A stretch of 32,709 bases of DNA from Desulfobacterales bacterium (GTDB taxonomy: Bacteria; Desulfobacterota; Desulfobacteria; Desulfobacterales; JAHEIW01). This document shows positions 23,885-32,221 of this stretch, one piece after another. Under the pieces are notes generated by a model. It was not told the DNA's origin. It saw nothing but the letters and a program-made list of their open reading frames with translations, and did no database searches. A program made the translations under genes and the position numbers. Numbering within the stretch: the stretch's first letter is position 1; each line of letters begins with the position of its first letter. Where the stretch lies: positions 2,346,089-2,378,797 of the forward strand of contig CP070746.1 in assembly GCA_020348305.1 (NCBI GenBank), read 5' to 3'.

Positions 23885-25888
23885 ATGGAAAACGACATTT
23901 TGATAAGTTCGTTTCTTGGTAAAGACACAAAATTTAAAATTCATAAAGTGCATACCCTTGTCATCGGCAGTGGTGCTGCAGGTCTCAATGCGTCTATCCA
24001 ACTTCATGTAAATGGCATTCGAGACGCTTTAATTATCACCGAAGGTCTTCAAATGGGCACCTCGATTAATACCGGCAGTGATAAGCAAACGTATTATAAA
24101 TTGAGTATGTGCGGTGCAGATGATGATTCGCCGCAAGCCCTTGCCGAAGCGCTATACGCCGGCGGCAGCATGCATGGAGATCTGGCATTGGTTGAAGCCA
24201 GTCTTTCCGCCCGGGCCTTTATGGGGCTGGTAAATTTAGGAGTGCCCTTTCCCCGTGACCGATTCGGACAGTTCGTAGGCTATAAAACCGATCATGACCC
24301 CCGTCAGAGGGCGACTTCTGTTGGACCGTACACGTCCAGAGAGATGTGTCGTCTGATGATAGAAGAAATTCGGCGCCGCGAAATTCCTGTGCATGAAAAA
24401 CGTGTGGCGGTATCCCTGCTGGTTGCAGATGAACACGGTCAGCGTCGAGCAGTTGGAGCCATAGCGCTGAATATGGAAAAAGAGGCGAAAAGCAAAGACG
24501 ATTGGCCGGCTGCCTTTGAAATATATGAAGCCGAAAATGTGATCTTTGCAGTCGGCGGGCCGGGCGGCCTTTACAAAACCAGCGTTTATCCCCAAATTCA
24601 TACCGGGGCGATCGGTCTCGCGCTGCTCAAGGGCGCCATGGCTCAGAATTTGAACGAATCGCAGTTTGGTATGTCTTCTATCAAATTTCGCTGGAATGTT
24701 TCAGGCACCTACATGCAATGCATCCCACGCATTATCAGCACCACCGGAGATGGCATTAGTCAAGAAAGAGAATTTCTAGCCTCCTATTTCGCGAACCAGG
24801 GCGAACTGCACAGTCTCATATTTTTAAAAGGTTACCAGTGGCCCTTTCATGCCTTAAAGGTTGTCGGAGGTTCTTCAATCATCGATATTCTGGTTTATAA
24901 CGAAACAGTGATTAAAGGGCGCCGCGTGTTTCTTGATTTTAGAATAAATCCGACCGAATTCAATTTTGGTAATCTGCGTTCAGAGGCCAGCGAGTATCTA
25001 AAAAACTCCAAGGCGCTGGATGATTCTCCCCTAAAAAGGTTGCAAGCCATGAATCCCGAAGCGATTATGCTTTACAAGGATCATGGTATTGACATCACAA
25101 AAGAGCCTCTTGAAATAGCCGTATGTGCCCAGCACAATAACGGTGGTCTGGCCGCCAACCTCTGGTGGGAGTCTGAAAATATCAAGCATCTTTTTCCTGT
25201 CGGTGAAGTCAATGGCTCCCACGGTGTTACCAGACCGGGCGGGGCTGCATTAAATGCGGGTCAGGTTGGTGGTTACCGTGCCGCTGAGTATATCACAAAC
25301 ATATACGATAAACGCACACTAATACCAAAAAGCGTTGAAGAATCAGCGAGAAAAGCGCTAAGAGACCTTTCAGATTGGATAGAAAATGCGCGAGAATCAA
25401 AATCAACTTGGCAAAAACAGCGCGAGGAATTACAAATACGCATGACACGCGCCGGTGCGCATATTCGTTCCCTTGAAGTTTTACGCCCAGCGCTTCGCGA
25501 GGCCTGGCAGCAATGGCGTACGCTTAAGACCAGGGGAAATCGTCTGGACAATCTGCAAGATTTGGCTGAAGGTTTCCGTAATTTGCAGTTGTGTTACGCG
25601 CACGTTGTTTATTTAGAGACGATTTTGTATTCCATTGCGGGTGGTCTCGGTAGCCGCGGCTCTGCCCTTGTCCTTGACAAAAAAGGCGAATTAGCCAGTG
25701 AGCATCTGGGCGATGACTGGCGGTTTACTCCTGAAAACGCTGAATTTAGAGCCAGGGTTTTGCAGACTATTCCGGATCCCGAAGGAGAAATAACCCATCA
25801 GTGGATCGAACGCCGACCCTTACCGCAATCTGATACCTGGTTCGAAACCGCCTGGGCCGCCTTCCTGGAGAAGGAGATTTATAAATAA
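23885..25888 (+). CDS. FAD-dependent oxidoreductase (fumarate reductase/aspartate oxidase flavoprotein family)
   Basis: A soluble flavoprotein of 667 residues. The dinucleotide fold TLVIGSGAAGLNASIQL (GxGxxG at 28-33) starts after a 20-residue lead. A second FAD region is FAVGGPGGLYKTSVYP, and the substrate/flavin region is CAQHNNGGLAANLWWE, then LFPVGEVNGSHGVTRPGGAALN. The helical C-terminal domain (from about residue 480) is as in SdhA/FrdA/NadB. No iron-sulfur or membrane-anchor genes accompany it. It lies 44 bp after one acyl-CoA dehydrogenase gene and 34 bp before another, so it is probably co-transcribed with them. It may oxidise or reduce a C-C bond of a related substrate or pass electrons from them; the reaction is unknown. 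Confidence 0.82.
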   Translation: MENDILISSFLGKDTKFKIHKVHTLVIGSGAAGLNASIQLHVNGIRDALIITEGLQMGTSINTGSDKQTYYKLSMCGADDDSPQALAEALYAGGSMHGDLALVEASLSARAFMGLVNLGVPFPRDRFGQFVGYKTDHDPRQRATSVGPYTSREMCRLMIEEIRRREIPVHEKRVAVSLLVADEHGQRRAVGAIALNMEKEAKSKDDWPAAFEIYEAENVIFAVGGPGGLYKTSVYPQIHTGAIGLALLKGAMAQNLNESQFGMSSIKFRWNVSGTYMQCIPRIISTTGDGISQEREFLASYFANQGELHSLIFLKGYQWPFHALKVVGGSSIIDILVYNETVIKGRRVFLDFRINPTEFNFGNLRSEASEYLKNSKALDDSPLKRLQAMNPEAIMLYKDHGIDITKEPLEIAVCAQHNNGGLAANLWWESENIKHLFPVGEVNGSHGVTRPGGAALNAGQVGGYRAAEYITNIYDKRTLIPKSVEESARKALRDLSDWIENARESKSTWQKQREELQIRMTRAGAHIRSLEVLRPALREAWQQWRTLKTRGNRLDNLQDLAEGFRNLQLCYAHVVYLETILYSIAGGLGSRGSALVLDKKGELASEHLGDDWRFTPENAEFRARVLQTIPDPEGEITHQWIERRPLPQSDTWFETAWAAFLEKEIYK

Positions 25889-25922
25889 CCAATTCATATC
25901 GTTTTCTTAGGGTAAGTTAATT

Positions 25923-27053
25923 ATGGATTTTCAATTAACGAAATTGCAGCTCATGACCAGATCATCCATACGGGAATTTGTGCGCAAAGAAGTGTTGCCC
26001 CTTGCTCAAGAACTTGATGAGAAAGCCGAATTTCCTTGGAAAAATTATGAACAGGCCGTGGATCTGGGAGTAATGGATATGACGTTGCCGGAGGACATCG
26101 GCGGATCCGGCACTGATTTTTTAAGCTTCATCATCGCAATCGAAGAGTTCGCGCACGGCAGTGCGGCTCTGGCAAATAGTATCGCTCTGACCGAAATGCA
26201 GGTTCATCTGTTGCATGACTACGCTACCAAAGACCAGCAGCAAAAATTTATTCCACGCCTTATCGGAGCTGAAATTCTTGGTGCTGTGGCATTGGATGAG
26301 ACCCTGGCTCAAGCTGTATCCGCTTTCCCAATGAAGGCGGTGTCAGACGGGGACGATTATATTGTAAGCGGTAAAGTACGGTATATCCCAAACGCTCCTT
26401 TGGCGGATATGGCCATTGCTTTTGCACAGACAGGGGATGATAAAATCTCTGCTTTTATTGTCGAAAAAGCCACGGCCGGATTTAGCGTCGGTAACACAGA
26501 ACACATGATGGGACAGCGCTCACTGCCTCTGGGGGAACTGACCATGAAGGATGTTAAGGTTTCCGTCGCAAACCGATTAGGTAACGAAGGGGATGGCACT
26601 GTAATGATCAATGCTTGTTTGAGCCGAATGCGGATTGCCACCGCTGCTGTCGCTGTTGGTATTACCCAGGCCGCACTGGAAGAGGCTTCAAAATACAGCA
26701 AGCAGCGCATTCAGTTCGGACAGACACTTTCTAATTTTGAAGCCACCCAGAATAAAATTGCGGATATTGCTGCAGGAGCGGAAGCAGCACGACTTCTTGT
26801 TTATCAAGCTGCTTTTCTGATGGATCAACACAAGAAGGCAGATAAGCAGTCCTCAATCGCCAAAGTATTTGCCTCCGATCTAGCTGTGGAAGCCTGCAAA
26901 GAAGCTGTACAAATCCACGGCGGATATGGCTACATTAAGGATTATCCCGTGGAGCGCTTCTATCGAGATGCCTTGTTTACTCGAGTATACAATCAAACCA
27001 ATGAGGCTCAGCGATTCACTATCGCCCAACTTGTATTTCACGAGATCAAGTGA
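25923..27053 (+). CDS. Acyl-CoA dehydrogenase-like subunit lacking the catalytic Glu
   Basis: ACAD fold, 376 residues. The C-terminal flavin-contact motif SKQRIQFGQTLSNFEATQ (QRIQFG at 261-266) and HGGYGYIKDYPVERFYRD are intact. However, the position of the catalytic base reads RVYNQTNEAQR (Asn357 instead of Glu), and the alternative base position used by isovaleryl-CoA dehydrogenase is not acidic (LSRMRIA). The flavin/substrate segment is degenerate (ALDETLAQAVSAF in place of ALTExxAGSD). It is the mirror image of the gene at 22671, so a non-catalytic partner in an alpha2beta2 enzyme is the best reading. No strong ribosome binding site is visible before the ATG. A MITE-like repeat begins 24 bp after its stop. 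Confidence 0.9.
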   Translation: MDFQLTKLQLMTRSSIREFVRKEVLPLAQELDEKAEFPWKNYEQAVDLGVMDMTLPEDIGGSGTDFLSFIIAIEEFAHGSAALANSIALTEMQVHLLHDYATKDQQQKFIPRLIGAEILGAVALDETLAQAVSAFPMKAVSDGDDYIVSGKVRYIPNAPLADMAIAFAQTGDDKISAFIVEKATAGFSVGNTEHMMGQRSLPLGELTMKDVKVSVANRLGNEGDGTVMINACLSRMRIATAAVAVGITQAALEEASKYSKQRIQFGQTLSNFEATQNKIADIAAGAEAARLLVYQAAFLMDQHKKADKQSSIAKVFASDLAVEACKEAVQIHGGYGYIKDYPVERFYRDALFTRVYNQTNEAQRFTIAQLVFHEIK

Positions 27054-27076
27054 AACGGCACCGCATCACATCAAAT

Positions 27077-27200
27077 TATACACAGCGCCATAATAAATTG
27101 CGTATTCGCCCTTTGAATCGTTGATTTTAGCACTACAGGTTAGGGTCAAACATGCAGAACGCTGTGTATGTATGCGAAATGATTTATGTCGTTCTGTATA
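27077..27200. repeat. 124-bp MITE-like repeat, copy 2
   Basis: Same length and orientation as 1688-1811, differing at only three positions by eye. Terminal imperfect inverted repeats (TATACACAGCG... and ...CGTTCTGTATA) are kept. It separates the acyl-CoA dehydrogenase block from the cupin/IlvD block. The near-identity of copies 25 kb apart in otherwise non-repetitive DNA points to recent mobility or gene conversion. Confidence 0.8.
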
Positions 27201-27253
27201 ACCAATTCTTCAAGCAGGCAGATATTTCTTTTTAGCAAGCAAGGAGACGAAAA

Positions 27254-27631
27254 ATGCAAACAATCAGCATAAACGATATCTCAGGAGAAAAGTTCCCTTC
27301 AGGAAGACATACCCGGGTGTTTATCGGTGCGCACAGCAAACTGCAGGCAGAAAATTTTGTTTCCGGATTTGTTATTATTGAGCCCAACGGCTCCGTTCCT
27401 CTTCATGACCACGAACAGGAGGAAGTTTATTATATTCTTAAAGGTAAAGGTGAAATGACCGTTGAAGCAGAAACTCAGGTATTAGATGGTGTTTCGGCAG
27501 TTTATATCCCGCCGAACACAAAGCATACATTGAAAAATATCGGTTCCGAAGAGCTTCATATGCTTTTTGTTTATTCGCCGGCGGGCATCGTTTCACATTG
27601 GCATGAGGAGCGGGAAGGCCATCTAAAATAG
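27254..27631 (+). CDS. Small cupin-domain protein
   Basis: A single-domain cupin of 125 residues. Cupin motif 1 is complete: VPLHDHEQEEVYYILKGKG, with His51, His53 and Glu57 as metal ligands. Motif 2 gives His91 in IPPNTKHTLKN. Such proteins are isomerases, dioxygenases or ligand sensors; in sugar-acid clusters they often act as isomerases or remove toxic intermediates. AAGGAG lies 9 nt before the ATG. It is the first gene after the MITE-like repeat, with the dehydratase gene 46 bp downstream. Confidence 0.88.
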   Translation: MQTISINDISGEKFPSGRHTRVFIGAHSKLQAENFVSGFVIIEPNGSVPLHDHEQEEVYYILKGKGEMTVEAETQVLDGVSAVYIPPNTKHTLKNIGSEELHMLFVYSPAGIVSHWHEEREGHLK

Positions 27632-27634
27632 GAC

Positions 27635-27663
27635 CCTCATCGAGCGATAATTGCTCGGCGAGG
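27635..27663 (+). promoter_or_regulatory. Stem-loop overlapping the ribosome binding site of the dehydratase gene
   Basis: CCTC (27635-27638) plus CGAGC (27641-27645) pair with GCTCG (27653-27657) plus GAGG (27660-27663) around a 7-nt loop. The right arm covers the first half of the GAGGAAGGGAG ribosome binding region ahead of the ATG at 27678. It could limit translation relative to the cupin gene. Confidence 0.35.
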
Positions 27664-27677
27664 AAGGGAGACTTCAG

Positions 27678-29357
27678 ATGGGTAAATATGAGACCAATGT
27701 TGAGTTCATGCAGCTGCCCGAAAATGCCCGTTCGCGCGCATTGCTCAAGGGCATGGGCTATACCACCCAAGAACTTAGAAGACCACGCATCGGCATAGCC
27801 AATTCCTGGGGAGATACCAGCCCGGGACATGTGCACTTAAGATCATTAGGAGATGCTGTCAAAGCCGGAATCTGGCAAGCCGGTGGAACCCCTTTCGAAT
27901 TTAATAGCTTTGGCAGCTGTCCCATGGATATCGGCAAGCACGGCATCCGTTATGATACAGCTGTAAGGGATATTGTAGCAGCAGAAATTGAGGCAGCCAC
28001 CTATCTAAACATGTTTGACGGGCTGGTGATGATATCCTCATGCGACAAAAATGTACCCGCTAATTTGTTGGCAGCTTGTCGGCTGGACATTCCAGTCGTC
28101 ATTGTTACCGGGGGACCGATGCTGGCGGGACGATATGAGGGCCAGGATACCGACACAACAACCCTGGATGCGGCCTGTTGGGCCTATGGTGTTGGGAAAA
28201 AACCCATCTCGAAAGAGAAAATGGATCACTTGGAAGATACGGTATGTCCAGGACCGGGAGCATGCGCGCTGCTGGGAACTGCCAATACAATGCAGTGTTT
28301 GACCGAAGCCTTAGGCTTGTCGTTGCCAGGGGTTTCAACAACGCCGGCTGTCTCTGCAATGAAGATTCGCCAGGCCAAACAAAGCGGACGGCGCATTGTA
28401 AAACTAATCCAGGAGGGTCATACCTCATCCAAAATTATCACCAAAGAATCTCTTACCAATGCGATCCAGGTGCTGCACGCCATCGGGGGTTCAACCAATG
28501 CGATTATCCATTTGCTGGCCATGGCCTTTGAAATGAGGTTCGATGATGACATTAGTCTGGAATACATCGAGCGCTTGGGAAAAAAAACGCCGTGTATTGC
28601 GAATGTTCGACCAAGCGGTCCATACACACTAGCTGATTTCGATGAAGCGGGCGGCGTGCAAGCAGTTATGAAAAGACTTGAACATGTTTTGAACAAAGAT
28701 GTGTTGACGGTTACCGGTCAAATCCTCGGAGCCAATTTAGAGCAGGTTGAGTTGAGGGAATCGCCGGTAATCAAAACATTAGAGGATCCTGTTTCCGAAG
28801 GTGGTCTGGCTGTTTTAAGCGGCAACTTAGCGAGGTCGGCGATCGTTCGTCCGACTGTTATTGTCGAGGAAATGAAACAGCACAGAGGGCCTGCGAAAGT
28901 ATTCGACAGTCAGGAAAAAGCGCTTGAAGCTTTACGAGAAAATATTATTCAACCAGGTGATGTTGTTATCGTTCGTTATGAGGGACCCAAAGGTGGTCCG
29001 GGTATCACAGAGGTATTTAAGGTCATCGGTTTTATGCGTGGTCTGGGTTTGGAATCAAAATGTGCATTGGTTACCGATGGCAAGATTTCAGGTTTTGCCA
29101 AAGGACCATTTATCTGCCAGGTGTCGCCTGAAGCTGCCGAAGGAGGACCCCTGGCAGTAATACGAGATGGAGACATAATCGAAATGGATATTCCGAATCG
29201 GAAATTAAATGTACTCATCGCCGAAAAGCAGCTGCAGGAGCGATTACGCAACTGGAAGCCGCCTGCTCCCAGGGTGTCGGATGGTTTTTTAACCGTGTAT
29301 GCCAAGCTGGCCAATCCAGCAGAAAAAGGAGCCGGAATAAATCTTCGGTTGGATTAA
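27678..29357 (+). CDS. IlvD/Edd-family dehydratase with non-canonical cluster ligands
   Basis: An iron-sulfur dehydratase fold of 559 residues, related to dihydroxy-acid and sugar-acid dehydratases. Recognisable segments are IGIANSW, GGTPFEF, ISSCDKNVPANLLAACRL (Cys122, Asp123, Lys124), the CPGPGACALLGTANTM loop (Cys196) and KGPKGGPG-like EGPKGGPGITEVF. Canonical enzymes have Pro-Cys-Asn in the first ligand loop; here it is TSPGHVHLR (Gly50-His51). The strand with the Mg-binding Asp reads FGSCPMDIGKHGIRYD, with Cys81. It is therefore a diverged subgroup, not standard IlvD. The ATG at 27678 follows GGAAGGGAG. The downstream DapA-type gene suggests a 2-keto-3-deoxy acid intermediate, as in sugar-acid degradation. 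Confidence 0.88.
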   Translation: MGKYETNVEFMQLPENARSRALLKGMGYTTQELRRPRIGIANSWGDTSPGHVHLRSLGDAVKAGIWQAGGTPFEFNSFGSCPMDIGKHGIRYDTAVRDIVAAEIEAATYLNMFDGLVMISSCDKNVPANLLAACRLDIPVVIVTGGPMLAGRYEGQDTDTTTLDAACWAYGVGKKPISKEKMDHLEDTVCPGPGACALLGTANTMQCLTEALGLSLPGVSTTPAVSAMKIRQAKQSGRRIVKLIQEGHTSSKIITKESLTNAIQVLHAIGGSTNAIIHLLAMAFEMRFDDDISLEYIERLGKKTPCIANVRPSGPYTLADFDEAGGVQAVMKRLEHVLNKDVLTVTGQILGANLEQVELRESPVIKTLEDPVSEGGLAVLSGNLARSAIVRPTVIVEEMKQHRGPAKVFDSQEKALEALRENIIQPGDVVIVRYEGPKGGPGITEVFKVIGFMRGLGLESKCALVTDGKISGFAKGPFICQVSPEAAEGGPLAVIRDGDIIEMDIPNRKLNVLIAEKQLQERLRNWKPPAPRVSDGFLTVYAKLANPAEKGAGINLRLD

Positions 29358-29447
29358 CTTAGGTGAATAATCCGATGGAAATTTGCAAAGCAATCCAGCT
29401 GCGAAACAAATGGCAGCCGATAAAACCCTACTTGAAAGGAGATAATT

Positions 29448-30329
29448 ATGAAAGAATTAAAAGGAATGTGTGTTGCATTGTGTACCCCGTTCACGGAAGA
29501 TGGCGAGCGTGTTGATGAAACCGCATTAAAGAACCACATCGATTCTATGCTGGAAGCCGGCGTCCATATTATTCTGGTATGCGGCGGAACCGGTGAATTT
29601 GCTTATTTACGTTCCGAAGAAAAGCGCAGAATCGCTGAGGTCGCTTCCAAACATATCGATGGTCGGGCGGGTTTCATGGTTCAATCATCTGCCGTTAATA
29701 CGGCGGATGCCATTGAATTCTCCAAGCATGCCGAAGGAGTGGGAGCAGATTGTCTCCTAATACTGCCTCCCTACTTTGAAGGTCCCAATTATGACGGTGT
29801 CTATTATCACTACGAGAAGATTGCTGCGGCCATTAATATACCGATAATGGTCTATAATATTCCGCAAAGCTCGAACATTGATTTAACACCAGAGTTCATG
29901 AAACGTTTGATGCAAATCGATAACGTTCAATACATCAAGGACAGTCTGGAAAACTTAACCCGAATTCAGGAATTGTTGATGGTCTGTGGAGAGCGGATCA
30001 AGGTCTTCAATGGGGGAGATACTATTGCCTTTTATAGCCTTGTCGCAGGGTGTCCCGGATGCGTGTGGGGTGCGACCAATGCGATGCCAAAAGAGTCGGT
30101 TGAGCTCTACAATTTGGTTCAGGAAGGAAAGCTTGTAGAAGCAACAGACCTGTGGAAACGCATGTTTCCGTCTAACCTATTCTTTGTTTCCAATGTATAT
30201 AATGCTGCAGTAAAGGCGGCGACCAATCTGTCCGGAAGAAAGGTGGGGCCTTGCCGAAAGCCCCTAATGCCGCTGACAGACGCTGAAATGAGTGAGTTAA
30301 AAAAGGCTTTGAAACCGCTTGGAATTTAA
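29448..30329 (+). CDS. DapA-superfamily class I aldolase/lyase
   Basis: A TIM-barrel pyruvate-type aldolase or dehydratase of 293 residues. The substrate loop GGTGEFAYL (46-54), Tyr136 in MVYNIPQSS and the Schiff-base Lys164 in VQYIKDSLEN are all in place. It carries GGDTIAFYSLVAGCPGCVWGATN near 205-225 as in dihydrodipicolinate synthase/N-acetylneuraminate lyase relatives. AAAGGAG precedes the ATG. It follows the IlvD-type gene by 90 bp, so the pair probably performs dehydration and aldol cleavage (or a second dehydration) of a hydroxy-acid. A lysine-biosynthetic DapA role is less likely given the setting. Confidence 0.9.
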   Translation: MKELKGMCVALCTPFTEDGERVDETALKNHIDSMLEAGVHIILVCGGTGEFAYLRSEEKRRIAEVASKHIDGRAGFMVQSSAVNTADAIEFSKHAEGVGADCLLILPPYFEGPNYDGVYYHYEKIAAAINIPIMVYNIPQSSNIDLTPEFMKRLMQIDNVQYIKDSLENLTRIQELLMVCGERIKVFNGGDTIAFYSLVAGCPGCVWGATNAMPKESVELYNLVQEGKLVEATDLWKRMFPSNLFFVSNVYNAAVKAATNLSGRKVGPCRKPLMPLTDAEMSELKKALKPLGI

Positions 30330-30405
30330 CTGAATTTTAAAGAATTACTTCCTAATAATTTGAATGATACCCTTTCCCAATTAATAGAAGGATAATCAAT
30401 AACGT

Positions 30406-32172
30406 ATGAAAGGACTTCTAAACGATACCAGGGATTCAAAGACATTAATGAAAGTGGCGATAGGCGAAGATAAAGCTGATCTAGCCATCGTAAACGCCAG
30501 GCTTGTTAATGTTTACACCCGTGAGCTCTTGGATGATCACGCGATCAGCATCAAGGGTAAATGGATTGCCTACGTAGGCAATAACATAGAAAATACTATC
30601 GGCCCACAGACCGAGGTTATCGATGCCAAAGGAAGCACAGTTATCCCAGGATTGATTGACGGGCACACCCATATTGCCTGGATGTACACGGTTAGCGAGT
30701 TTTTAAAATATGTCATCAAAGGCGGCACTACCACCGTAGTTACTGAAACGATGGAACCTTTCGCCATTGCAGGTTATGCCGGTGTGGTCGATTTTTTGAA
30801 GTCTTTAAATCACCAACCCATCAAAATTTTAGCCACCGCACCGGTAATGATATCCATCAGTCAAGCCGCGAGAGGTATCTCCAAGGAAACGGTTCAAAAA
30901 TTACTTGAACGCGATGAGATTATTGGGCTGGGCGAGTCATACTGGCAGGCAGTCCTCCAAGAACCTGATTTGCTGCTGCCACTCTTTGAACAAACCCTTC
31001 AAGACGGCAAATCCATTGAAGGACATACGGCGGGAGCCAGCGAGAAAAAATTAGCAGCCTACGTTGCCAACGGCGTTTCTTCCTGCCATGAGTCCATTAA
31101 CGCCGAGCAGGTACTGTCGAGATTAAGAATGGGTCTGCACATCATGATTCGCGAAGGAAGCATCCGCCGCGATTTGGAAGATATAGCCAAAATCAAAGAT
31201 AACGGAATCGATTTGCGGCGCTTGATTCTTGTGACCGACGGCGCATCGTCTGTAGATTTGATTGAAAAGGGCTACATGGACTATGTCGTTCAAAAGGCCA
31301 TTGACAGCGGTTTTAATCCGATTGCTGCGATCCAGATGGCCACTTTGAATGTTGCCGAACACTTTTCCCTCGACGGACTTATTGGCGGCATTGCGCCGGG
31401 CCGTTATGCCGATCTGGTGATTATACCGGATATCAACACAATAGATGCCCAAGTCGTCATAAGCAACGGCAACGTCGTTGCCAGAGACGGGGATCTTTTA
31501 GCTGCTCCCAGAGAACACAGGTTTACAAATGAAAGTTTAAACAGCGTGCATCTTTCAAAAAAATTGGATCCATCTGATTTTGTTATCAAGGCTCCGAATG
31601 CTGCCGATCAGGTTCAGGTGAGAGTGATCGAAATGATTACCGATCTGGTCACCGCTGAAGCAGAATTGAATTGGCCGGTAAACAACAGTGAGCTTAAAGC
31701 CGATGCCGATCAGGATATGCTAAAGATCGCAGCTGTTGATCGAACTCACAACCCCGGCAAAATGTTTGTCGGATTCGTCAAAGGATTTGGCATGAAATCC
31801 GGTGCCATGGCATGCAGTGCGGCCTGGGACACATCAGATATCATCATTGTCGGAGCGAGCGATGCAGATATGGCCACCGCAGTGAATCGCATTGGGGCAT
31901 TGCAGGGAGGATCGGTGGTTTGCGAGAACGGCAACGTAATCGCAGAGCTACCGATGCCGATTTTTGGCCTGGTTTCCGACCTGCCGATGGAAGCAATCGC
32001 CCAAAAGTCGCAGGAACTCAAAGATGCAGTATCAAATTTGGGAGTCCCCTTCCCCGATCCCTTTTTAAGTTTGATTGTCCTTACCGGAGCTGCAATTCCA
32101 TATTTTCGAATTTGTGAGGAAGGGCTGGTGAATTTGAAAGACGGGAAAAAATTGCCGCTTTTTGTTAAATAA
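30406..32172 (+). CDS. Adenine-deaminase-family amidohydrolase, diverged
   Basis: 588 residues with the two-domain architecture of bacterial adenine deaminase: small beta-domain start, metal barrel, and the C-terminal family-specific domain (AAVDRTHNPGKMFVGFVKGF...). Ligands include HxH in GLIDGHTHI (His87, His89), Glu177 in GLGES and His207 in EGHTAGASEKKL. Several positions typical of true adenine deaminases differ: DHE is CHE (227-229), TDDRHP is TDGASS (278-283), and the C-terminal HDSHN-like motif is WDTSD. The substrate is therefore likely not adenine. A weak AAGGAT lies before the ATG. It is the last gene of the cupin/dehydratase/aldolase block and may deaminate or hydrolyse a cyclic compound feeding that route. 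Confidence 0.85.
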   Translation: MKGLLNDTRDSKTLMKVAIGEDKADLAIVNARLVNVYTRELLDDHAISIKGKWIAYVGNNIENTIGPQTEVIDAKGSTVIPGLIDGHTHIAWMYTVSEFLKYVIKGGTTTVVTETMEPFAIAGYAGVVDFLKSLNHQPIKILATAPVMISISQAARGISKETVQKLLERDEIIGLGESYWQAVLQEPDLLLPLFEQTLQDGKSIEGHTAGASEKKLAAYVANGVSSCHESINAEQVLSRLRMGLHIMIREGSIRRDLEDIAKIKDNGIDLRRLILVTDGASSVDLIEKGYMDYVVQKAIDSGFNPIAAIQMATLNVAEHFSLDGLIGGIAPGRYADLVIIPDINTIDAQVVISNGNVVARDGDLLAAPREHRFTNESLNSVHLSKKLDPSDFVIKAPNAADQVQVRVIEMITDLVTAEAELNWPVNNSELKADADQDMLKIAAVDRTHNPGKMFVGFVKGFGMKSGAMACSAAWDTSDIIIVGASDADMATAVNRIGALQGGSVVCENGNVIAELPMPIFGLVSDLPMEAIAQKSQELKDAVSNLGVPFPDPFLSLIVLTGAAIPYFRICEEGLVNLKDGKKLPLFVK

Positions 32173-32221
32173 ATAATTGTTAAAGGCACCAGGCCAATTT
32201 ATCCACAGGAGATTTTGCATC

